Shown here: positions 7,632-13,683 of the stretch, one piece after another
Layout of the letters: the number at the start of each line of letters is the position of its first letter
Position numbering within the stretch: the first letter of the stretch is position 1
Source: CAKVLS01 sp045651685
Lineage (GTDB): Bacteria; Bacillota; Clostridia; Christensenellales; UBA1242
Assembly: GCA_045651685.1 (NCBI GenBank)
Contig: JAZRSV010000007.1
Location: 1 to 37,162, forward strand
Reading direction: 5' to 3'
Length of the DNA stretch: 37,162 nucleotides
Position numbers and translations under genes: made by a program
Notes under the pieces: model-generated
The model's input: only the letters and a program-made list of their open reading frames with translations
Databases searched by the model: none
What the model was told of the DNA's origin: nothing

Positions 7632-9527
7632 TTATTTAAGGTATCCTTCAAAAGCCTTTTGTATTCTATATCCTGGGTTGTTATAGTCGTTAATATATTT
7701 AATGCCGCTTGGAGCATATATTTCTCCACTATAATTAATAGTGCAATCAGGTATATAATTATCAAGAGCATAATATAATTTCAAATTTGGCAATTCGTCT
7801 TTAAAAGTACATATAGTGATTGTTAATGTTTGATATGTATAAATCGCCTTTATGCCATTAAGGTGCCAATATTTATTATTCCAACCGTGAGAACCGCCTA
7901 TTATTAGGTCATTACAATATTTTGGAGCTACTATTATATCAACATCGCCCTCTTCAATACCAGCAAACACAAAGCCCTCAACTCGTGATATAGCATTGCC
8001 TCTAAAAGTGTCTGGCAAAATTAAATATTTATCGCCATCTATCTCTTTAGTATATTTTTTATACCAGTTATTACCTACACTACCTATCAAGTGCCACTCG
8101 TATCCATATGATTGTTCATACTTGCCGTAAATAAGACCATCTGCAATATATGTCTCACTCTCTAATACATTCATATTGGCAGCTGTTCTGCCATCGTTAG
8201 CAAGAGGATAAAACAATACACAACAAGTATATGAAACGGCAAAAGCTACAAATGATAAAAATGGTACCATAACATGCAAAATCGCATTGGTTGGATATTT
8301 GCGTGGATGTACACAAACAATTGCAACGCTTACGCACAGCAACAAAATCTCAAATATTGCTAAAAATACAAATCCTACATTGGTAGAAAACCAACAACTA
8401 GGACTTGCAAGTAGTCCTATAATAACCGCGATTAACACATATGGAGACCATAAGAAAGTATTATAAAACCATTTTTCTACTTTGCGATGAGGGTTGGTTT
8501 GTAAATCCTTCCAACGAGCTTTTTTTACATCTTTCTTTCGTTGTTTTTGTATACGCTCAAACTCGGCAAAATTCTCTACATTGTCAAAAGCTTGAAGTAT
8601 CTTTTGTTCTTTTTGTGGTTTTAGTAGTTTTGTTACGCCATCTGTGATGGTTACTAGATAACCTAACTTGCCAGCATCTACCCCTTGGACAAAAGTATTG
8701 CTTACTTTTGGCATATCATAAGGATTCATATCCTTAAATACTGGTATAAAGCAGCCTGTTGGTAAATCTTTGTCTGTTTTTACCCTATCGACAAATCTTG
8801 ACCATTCGTTGCGCACCCAGTTGGCTTCGACATTTTCTTTGCTGGTGCCTACTAAAATAAATATTTTGCAAGTATGTAAGGCTTTGAAGATAATTGGTTC
8901 ATATTCATTGCCTAGTCTATCTTCAAGTGATTTTTCTGCAAAGAACACTTTGTAATTTTTTGCAGATAGTTCTTCATATATTTGTCTAGCTATTAGAGAA
9001 TCTTCTGTTTTTTCGCCATTTTTGTCATTAGCTTTGTATGAGATAAAGACATCATATGACTCTTCGTTTTTTAATTGTCTTTCGATAGCTTTTTGCAGTT
9101 TATCAATTTCTTTTGCTTTTTGCTCGATAACAACTTTTTGCTCTTCGCTAGCAAGCGTAATTAAAGTTTGATAATATGGGTCTTCTAAAATACTCTTAAA
9201 GTGTGCTCTGTGACAAGTTGGTATCAATTTGCCTGTATAGGTATCTTTGACATATTCTATACCATATTCTGCAAGCAAAAGTCCTTCGTATGCAGATAGT
9301 TCGTTAGAGTCTTTTTCTAAAACAAATTGATAACTCTTTATTGCAAGGTCATAGTTAAAGTTTTCTCTATACACATATGCTGCATTTAGCATTGAGATTA
9401 TTTCTTCATCTTGTCGTGGTAGTATCACACTAGAACCGCAATGACTACATACACCTATACCTTTGCCGTTGTTTACTACATCGCTAGAACCACAACTGCA
9501 ACATCTTATCACTTGTTGTTTTTTCAT
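7632..9527 (-). CDS. Membrane TIR-domain protein with Zn-ribbon and LRR_5-like C-terminal part
   Basis: The 631-residue product has an N-terminal zinc ribbon (C9-x2-C12 and C27-x2-C30) and a helical, TPR-like region (about 40-95). A TIR domain spans about 157-290, starting SYDVFISYK, with a SLEDRLG loop and an NWVRNEW segment. E241 in that segment aligns by motif with the catalytic Glu of NAD-cleaving TIR domains. A basic coiled stretch follows (300-345), then three predicted membrane helices (about 362-379, 384-406, 415-440). Three crossings would put the last 190 residues outside the cell. That part contains a segment (LPDTFRG...ISRVEGFVFAG) resembling BspA/LRR_5 repeats. The gene starts 25 nt after the SUF gene, with no terminator between them, and precedes a Nudix gene. 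Enzymatic activity and ligand are inferred, not shown. Confidence 0.8.
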   Translation of the reverse strand: MKKQQVIRCCSCGSSDVVNNGKGIGVCSHCGSSVILPRQDEEIISMLNAAYVYRENFNYDLAIKSYQFVLEKDSNELSAYEGLLLAEYGIEYVKDTYTGKLIPTCHRAHFKSILEDPYYQTLITLASEEQKVVIEQKAKEIDKLQKAIERQLKNEESYDVFISYKANDKNGEKTEDSLIARQIYEELSAKNYKVFFAEKSLEDRLGNEYEPIIFKALHTCKIFILVGTSKENVEANWVRNEWSRFVDRVKTDKDLPTGCFIPVFKDMNPYDMPKVSNTFVQGVDAGKLGYLVTITDGVTKLLKPQKEQKILQAFDNVENFAEFERIQKQRKKDVKKARWKDLQTNPHRKVEKWFYNTFLWSPYVLIAVIIGLLASPSCWFSTNVGFVFLAIFEILLLCVSVAIVCVHPRKYPTNAILHVMVPFLSFVAFAVSYTCCVLFYPLANDGRTAANMNVLESETYIADGLIYGKYEQSYGYEWHLIGSVGNNWYKKYTKEIDGDKYLILPDTFRGNAISRVEGFVFAGIEEGDVDIIVAPKYCNDLIIGGSHGWNNKYWHLNGIKAIYTYQTLTITICTFKDELPNLKLYYALDNYIPDCTINYSGEIYAPSGIKYINDYNNPGYRIQKAFEGYLK

Positions 9528-9552
9528 AAGTAATACTCCTTATATAAGTATT

Positions 9553-10470
9553 TTATTTTAAGAAGCCTTTTATAATTAGTGCTTCTGCCTCTGTTTGAGA
9601 TAGACCTAGAGACATAAGCTTGGTCATTTGTTCGCCGGCGATTTTGCCTATAGCCGCTTCATGTACCAAAGTAGCATTTACATTTTTGGCAACAATTTTT
9701 GGTGTAGATTCTATAACAGCATTATCTATAAGTATACCGTCACACTCTACATGGCCAAAACATTCGTTTTTGCCGGTGATGTTTGATAAAAATCTTTGTC
9801 TTGATTTGTTTTTTGCAACGCTTCTGCTAACAACCTCAACACTGCTGTTTTTGCCGACAAGTTCGACATCAAACTTGGTCAAAGCTACTTGTTTGTCCGT
9901 TGTCAAAACTTTTTCTTTTATGACAAGCTTGGCATTGTCTGCTAGTTTTGCAGAAGTTTTGCGATCAGAATATGTCACCCCACCCAATTGTGTTGTTTCC
10001 ATCTCAAACAAGCTACCTTCTTGCATATTGATAGCAGTTATTGGGTTTAGTATTTTTTTGCCAGTGCCTTCGCCAAGGGCTAGGTGTTTTTCGACATATT
10101 TTACTTTGCAATTTGGTGCAAGGTGAAATGTATGTATGCCATCATGCTCGCTTGACTTGCATGTATCGTTGTGTATACCACAACCTGCAACGATATATAC
10201 ATCAGAGTTTTCGCCTATATAAAAGTCATTATAAACTACATCTGTAAATTCGCCAGCAGTGACAATAACGGGTATATGCACGCTTTTGTTTTTTACATTT
10301 GGTTTTACTATAATATCTATGCCGTTTTTATCTTTTTTTGGCACTATTTCGATATCTTGAGTGCTGTTGCGAGCAATACTCTCGCCGTTTTTTCTTATAT
10401 TGTATGTACCTTGTGGTACAGTGTGCATGTCGGCAATTTGCTCTAACAAATTTTGGTCAATATTATTCAT
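9553..10470 (-). CDS. SufB/SufD-family Fe-S cluster scaffold protein
   Basis: The 305-residue protein forms the scaffold of the SUF iron-sulfur assembly complex together with SufC. The central part has the parallel beta-helix pattern of SufB/SufD and the GCGIHND...EHDGIHTFH segment seen in short SufB/D proteins of archaea and Clostridia. It is shorter than classical SufB (about 470) or SufD (about 430). Its ATG overlaps the end of sufC by 8 bases, and the SD lies within sufC, so translation is probably coupled. No second SufB/D, SufS, SufU or SufE gene is present, which fits the two-gene minimal SUF system. It probably serves the hydrogenase, whose three subunits hold many clusters. Confidence 0.88.
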   Translation of the reverse strand: MNNIDQNLLEQIADMHTVPQGTYNIRKNGESIARNSTQDIEIVPKKDKNGIDIIVKPNVKNKSVHIPVIVTAGEFTDVVYNDFYIGENSDVYIVAGCGIHNDTCKSSEHDGIHTFHLAPNCKVKYVEKHLALGEGTGKKILNPITAINMQEGSLFEMETTQLGGVTYSDRKTSAKLADNAKLVIKEKVLTTDKQVALTKFDVELVGKNSSVEVVSRSVAKNKSRQRFLSNITGKNECFGHVECDGILIDNAVIESTPKIVAKNVNATLVHEAAIGKIAGEQMTKLMSLGLSQTEAEALIIKGFLK

Positions 10471-11185
10471 TGTCGACTCCTTCTAGCTTGCTACATTTTG
10501 GATTGTGTATATCGTCTATCATTTGATCTGCCCTGCCCAAAACTGCACCTGTTGTATTGTTAAGTAATAGTATATAGTCTGCACTGTTTAAGATTTTCTT
10601 TTGGTGACTTACAATAATAACTGTTTTGTTTTCGATATTCTTAAACAAATTAACCAAGCTATCAAAACTCCACAAGTCTATGCCCGCTTCTGGCTCGTCA
10701 AACAACAACACTTCGCCACCCTTGGCAAGTGCCATTGCAAGTTCAATACGCTTTAGTTCGCCACCAGATAGTGTACCGTCAACTTCTCTATCGACATAGT
10801 CTTTGGCGCATAAGCCAACTTTAGAAAGATATTCGCACGCGTCATGCAAGTTGGTGTCGTTTTTGCAAGCTGTATCTAACAAATCTCTTACAGTAAGCCC
10901 CTTAAACTTTACTGGTTGTTGAAAGGCAATTGTTAAGCCCAAGTTAGCTCTTTGATCTATAGACATATTGGTTATGTCTTGACCGTCATACAATATCTTA
11001 CCACTGGTTGGTTGAATAACACCCATAACAAGCTTTATTAAGGTTGATTTGCCACTACCGTTAACGCCAGTTATAACTGTCACTTTATTTTTTGGAAAAG
11101 AAATGTTAATATTTTTTAGAATATATCTTTCTTTGCCAGTATCTTTATCTAAAACCTTAAAACTAATATTTTTTAGTTCTATCAT
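10463..11185 (-). CDS. sufC: SufC, Fe-S assembly ATPase
   Basis: The 240-residue ABC-type ATPase drives Fe-S cluster assembly on its SufB/D partner in the cytoplasm. Walker A is GVNGSGKST at 40-48, the ABC signature LSGGE begins at L139, Walker B is EVLLFDEP at about 158-165, and the H-loop IIVSH lies near the C-terminus. It is first in the operon sufC, sufB/D-like, TIR, Nudix, and is driven by a promoter with a perfect -10. SD AGAGG precedes the ATG. A 6-bp inverted repeat covers the -35 and could be an operator. Confidence 0.92.
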   Translation of the reverse strand: MIELKNISFKVLDKDTGKERYILKNINISFPKNKVTVITGVNGSGKSTLIKLVMGVIQPTSGKILYDGQDITNMSIDQRANLGLTIAFQQPVKFKGLTVRDLLDTACKNDTNLHDACEYLSKVGLCAKDYVDREVDGTLSGGELKRIELAMALAKGGEVLLFDEPEAGIDLWSFDSLVNLFKNIENKTVIIVSHQKKILNSADYILLLNNTTGAVLGRADQMIDDIHNPKCSKLEGVDNE

Positions 11186-11231
11186 GTATTATCCTCTTAA
11201 AATTGTAATATATTGATGTTTTTACACCTAA

Positions 11232-11260
11232 ATTATACTATTTGTAGACTTTTTAGTCTA
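11232..11260 (-). promoter_or_regulatory. Promoter of the suf operon with an inverted repeat over the -35
   Basis: Read leftward, it has -10 TATAAT (11232-11237, perfect), a 17-bp spacer and -35 TAGACT (11255-11260). The -35 is one arm of the inverted repeat TAGACT-4-AGTCTA (11245-11260), so a bound regulator would block RNA polymerase. The regulator is unknown. Confidence 0.65.
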
Positions 11261-11351
11261 TTATTTTATAGTTAAGTTTTGTTGGTTGCATTAATTATTT
11301 TTGCTATTTGCCAAAAATATGCACTAAATATTTTCAAATATACACTTTATT

Positions 11352-11360
11352 TGATATAAT
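11352..11360 (+). promoter_or_regulatory. Extended -10 promoter of the small helical gene
   Basis: TG-A-TATAAT is a perfect extended -10, with only a weak TTTTCA 18 bp further upstream. The start codon lies 17 bases downstream of the -10, after AGGAG. Confidence 0.6.
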
Positions 11361-11377
11361 GTAAATAGGAGATAATT

Positions 11378-11779
11378 ATGAACGAAAATTTATACAAAAC
11401 ATTAAGCGAACTTATAGAGCACAGCTCTCACGCAAGTGAACTTTTGATAAACGGAGAAATTGCATTAAACAATGGTGAGTTGGAGCTATCACAAAAGTGC
11501 AATATCGAAGCACAACAATTAATCAACACTATGACAAAAGATGTCTTTGTAGAAATAACCACTCTACTTAATGCAACCAACGACAAGGTAGAAGAATATG
11601 ACATACCTAATACATTAGAGCTAGCAAAAAGTTTGACCAAACTTTGTCATGCAGCTGCATCATATCAAACAGTAGTATTAGATGCTCAAAATTCTGTTAT
11701 ACTTGGCATTGTCGCAAACAAAATTTTGTCTGCAATAAACACAGTTGTAGAGATATACAACGCTATATTTAACAACTAA
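11378..11779 (+). CDS. Small helical protein of unknown function
   Basis: The 133-residue product is predicted to be almost entirely helical and acidic, with no signal peptide. Its C-terminal third is hydrophobic (about residues 100-130: small and branched residues with few charges), which could be a membrane-lying or dimerising helix. I do not recognise the family. It is a single gene with its own extended -10 promoter and a strong SD (AGGAG), and is followed by the tRNA-Thr promoter. Its codon use is like the neighbours', so it is a real gene. Confidence 0.65.
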   Translation: MNENLYKTLSELIEHSSHASELLINGEIALNNGELELSQKCNIEAQQLINTMTKDVFVEITTLLNATNDKVEEYDIPNTLELAKSLTKLCHAAASYQTVVLDAQNSVILGIVANKILSAINTVVEIYNAIFNN

Positions 11780-11794
11780 ACAACAAAAATATAA

Positions 11795-11823
11795 TTGACA
11801 AACGGTCATAAATATCATATACT
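11795..11823 (+). promoter_or_regulatory. Promoter of tRNA-Thr
   Basis: It has consensus -35 TTGACA (11795-11800), a 17-bp spacer and -10 TATACT (11818-11823). A perfect 7-bp hairpin TACTAGC/GCTAGTA (11820-11836) overlaps the -10 and the expected start site. Confidence 0.8.
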
Positions 11824-11860
11824 AGCAACGCTAGTAAAAAATATTTGTTGACCAATATAT

Positions 11861-11935
11861 GCTGATGTGGCTCAGAGGTAGAGCACCACCTTGGTAAGGT
11901 GGGGGTCACGGGTCCGATTCCCGTCATCAGCTCCA
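11861..11935 (+). tRNA. tRNA-Thr (anticodon GGT), CCA encoded
   Basis: This is a full cloverleaf. The acceptor stem GCTGATG/CATCAGC is perfect, with discriminator T and an encoded CCA. The anticodon stem CCACC/GGTGG has loop TTGGTAA, giving anticodon GGT. The T-arm contains GGGTCCGATTCCC. It is a single-gene transcript with its own promoter and terminator. Confidence 0.96.
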
Positions 11936-11947
11936 ATATACAAAAAA

Positions 11948-11976
11948 AAAGACTGGATTGTATCCAGTCTTTTTTT
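11948..11976 (+). terminator. Terminator of tRNA-Thr
   Basis: An 11-bp stem (AAAGACTGGAT/ATCCAGTCTTT) with a 3-base loop is followed by a T-run. It lies 12 bases past the CCA end. The opposite strand also ends in a T-run, so it may also serve the convergent pnuC transcript. Confidence 0.85.
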
Positions 11977-12002
11977 GCTATCTAAAGTTAATTTGTCAAA
12001 TT

Positions 12003-12809
12003 TTACGAATATTGTTCTACAAGTGGTTGTGGTTGGGTTGGTTCTTGTGGAGCGGCGTTTTTGTTTTTGATATATTTTGTCCATTTGATATAACCATAAG
12101 TTGTATTGGTCAAATAGCCAGCTTTTAGCACCAACAATACCCATTGTCCTGCCATGATATTAAGCACTATCTCTAATATTGTCACTAGGTACCAACATAT
12201 CCATTGTTCGCGATAACGCAACAAGATAAATACACCATTGGCAATGCCTAAAGCACTTGCACAAGCATCAAGATAACCACCAACATCTTGAATAACTGCA
12301 TTGTAAGACAAGATACCTTCGTACTCAATAAGTGATAACAAATAACCAACACCTACAGTCCAAACAGCAATACCTGCTACCAATACAATATCTTGCCACC
12401 AGTTTAGTTTGCGAACTTCGGTAAGTTGAACTTCTTTTTTGTCTTTGTGTTTTTGCCATGCAAAAAAGCTAATAATATCAATAGGTATCCAGAAAAATAT
12501 TGTGACAGCACAAGTTGCCCAACGATATGCACAAACAATACATAGCGCTATCTCTGCAAACTCTACAATTAATGATACTAAAAAGTTCCATTTGCTTTGT
12601 TTTGATATTAGCAACTCACAAGTGATATTAGCAATAATGTCTATAATATACAACATCATAACTAATTTTGGATTGATAGCTAGCTCGCTAGAATCCTCTG
12701 GAAATAAAAATGCAAATAGTATAGTAAGTACAAAAATACTAACATACCAAATCTTTTCGTAAGTGGTAAAATAATTTAATAAACCTCTAAAGCCACCTTT
12801 CTTTTTCAT
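12003..12809 (-). CDS. pnuC: PnuC-type nicotinamide riboside transporter
   Basis: The 268-residue integral membrane protein has about seven hydrophobic helices and a charged cytosolic tail ending in a Pro/Gln-rich segment. The second half carries the PnuC pattern: REQW..W, a helix with N-x-M-x-G-Q-W, and a final Y-x-x-N-x-x-Y-G-Y-x-x-W helix. PnuC proteins let nicotinamide riboside enter for NAD synthesis, with uptake trapped by a kinase inside the cell. No NadR kinase gene is seen here. It is a single gene with its own promoter, convergent with tRNA-Thr. The ligand could also be thiamine or riboflavin, as for the PnuT and PnuX relatives. Confidence 0.8.
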   Translation of the reverse strand: MKKKGGFRGLLNYFTTYEKIWYVSIFVLTILFAFLFPEDSSELAINPKLVMMLYIIDIIANITCELLISKQSKWNFLVSLIVEFAEIALCIVCAYRWATCAVTIFFWIPIDIISFFAWQKHKDKKEVQLTEVRKLNWWQDIVLVAGIAVWTVGVGYLLSLIEYEGILSYNAVIQDVGGYLDACASALGIANGVFILLRYREQWICWYLVTILEIVLNIMAGQWVLLVLKAGYLTNTTYGYIKWTKYIKNKNAAPQEPTQPQPLVEQYS

Positions 12810-12837
12810 ATGTTTTTGTCCTTTTTTAAGATAATTT

Positions 12838-12867
12838 ATTATAAAATAATGGGCAAATAAATGTCAA
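12838..12867 (-). promoter_or_regulatory. Promoter of pnuC
   Basis: Read leftward, it has -35 TTGACA (12862-12867), an 18-bp spacer and -10 TATAAT (12838-12843). Both hexamers are consensus. No NiaR-type operator is obvious. Confidence 0.75.
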
Positions 12868-12877
12868 ATAAGTGCAA

Positions 12878-12912
12878 CAAAAAAGAAAACTTATAATAAA
12901 AAGTTTTCTTTT
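12878..12912 (-). terminator. Terminator of the adhE-APH operon
   Basis: Twelve-base arms AAAAGAAAACTT/AAGTTTTCTTTT (12881-12892 and 12901-12912) with an 8-base loop, A/U-rich on both sides. It lies just past the stop of the APH gene. Confidence 0.6.
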
Positions 12913-12920
12913 TTTTATTG

Positions 12921-13682
12921 TTATTGATATTCGGCTACATTAACCCATTTTAACAAAATATCTCTTTCTTCTGCTACACCTTTTGTTAGTTGTGTTGCCG
13001 CTACAATAGGTATCCATCTTTGGATATGTTTTACTTCTATACCGCTCTTTTGAGCAAACAAGTTAAGATATTTGTCGGCAAGGTCGTTTTTGCCTTGTAT
13101 AGCAAACAACAAGTATGTGCGTGCAACATCTGCAGAAGCATTGCCTTGAGTCACATGTGCCCAGTCTAAAATATAATAAGAGCCGTCTTCTTTGATAACG
13201 ATATTGCTTGGGTTAAAATCGCCATGGCAAAGTTTGGTGTGATTTTTCATACCTTCTAGTCTTTGCAAAAGCTCGTATTTGATGCCGTCATCGATATCTT
13301 GTGAATTGTTTATTTTTGTTTTGAATTTTTCTTTTACACGATAAATAAGTGGCGCTGTCTTTGACAAAATCTCTAATTGAATATTTACAAACAAGTCTAA
13401 ATATTCATCAAGTTTGTCTGGATTTTTTTGCATAAGGGTTTCTAGAGTTTCACCTTCGATATGCTCAAACACAAGTGCCCATCTATTATCTATTTTTGTC
13501 ACTTCGATAAGTTTTGGTATATTAAGATCGGTACTCTCCTCTACTCTAGCTTGATTAAGCGCTTCGTTAAGGATATAAGATTTTGGGTGATCTTCTACAA
13601 ACAATTTTATAGTTTTGCCAGCATCTTTATATACAACTTTATTTTCTCTTTGTGCGATAACTTTTGTTAGGTTGTAAGACAT
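12921..13682 (-). CDS. APH-fold phosphotransferase (small-molecule kinase)
   Basis: This is a 253-residue kinase-fold protein of the aminoglycoside phosphotransferase/choline kinase superfamily. The Brenner motif HGDFNPSN is at 153-160 (D155 catalytic base, N160), and the metal-binding ILDWA has D173. The substrate cannot be told; this superfamily also includes choline, fructosamine, homoserine and macrolide kinases. I chose the ATG at 13680-13682. The upstream in-frame ATG at 13698-13700 lies within adhE and overlaps the GGAGG that serves as SD for the chosen start. The gene begins one base after the adhE stop, so the two are co-transcribed and probably translationally coupled. The pairing with adhE is unusual and unexplained. 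Confidence 0.8.
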   Translation of the reverse strand: MSYNLTKVIAQRENKVVYKDAGKTIKLFVEDHPKSYILNEALNQARVEESTDLNIPKLIEVTKIDNRWALVFEHIEGETLETLMQKNPDKLDEYLDLFVNIQLEILSKTAPLIYRVKEKFKTKINNSQDIDDGIKYELLQRLEGMKNHTKLCHGDFNPSNIVIKEDGSYYILDWAHVTQGNASADVARTYLLFAIQGKNDLADKYLNLFAQKSGIEVKHIQRWIPIVAATQLTKGVAEERDILLKWVNVAEYQ

Positions 13683-13683
13683 A

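Noticed and set aside
11872..12144. 90-codon leftward reading frame over tRNA-Thr and the pnuC end
   Set aside because: Its C-terminal peptide is the well-known false translation of the complementary strand of a tRNA; it also overlaps pnuC in another phase.
12921..13682. Aminoglycoside resistance gene
   Set aside because: Only the superfamily kinase motifs are visible; the gene is coupled to adhE with native codon use and no mobile element nearby.
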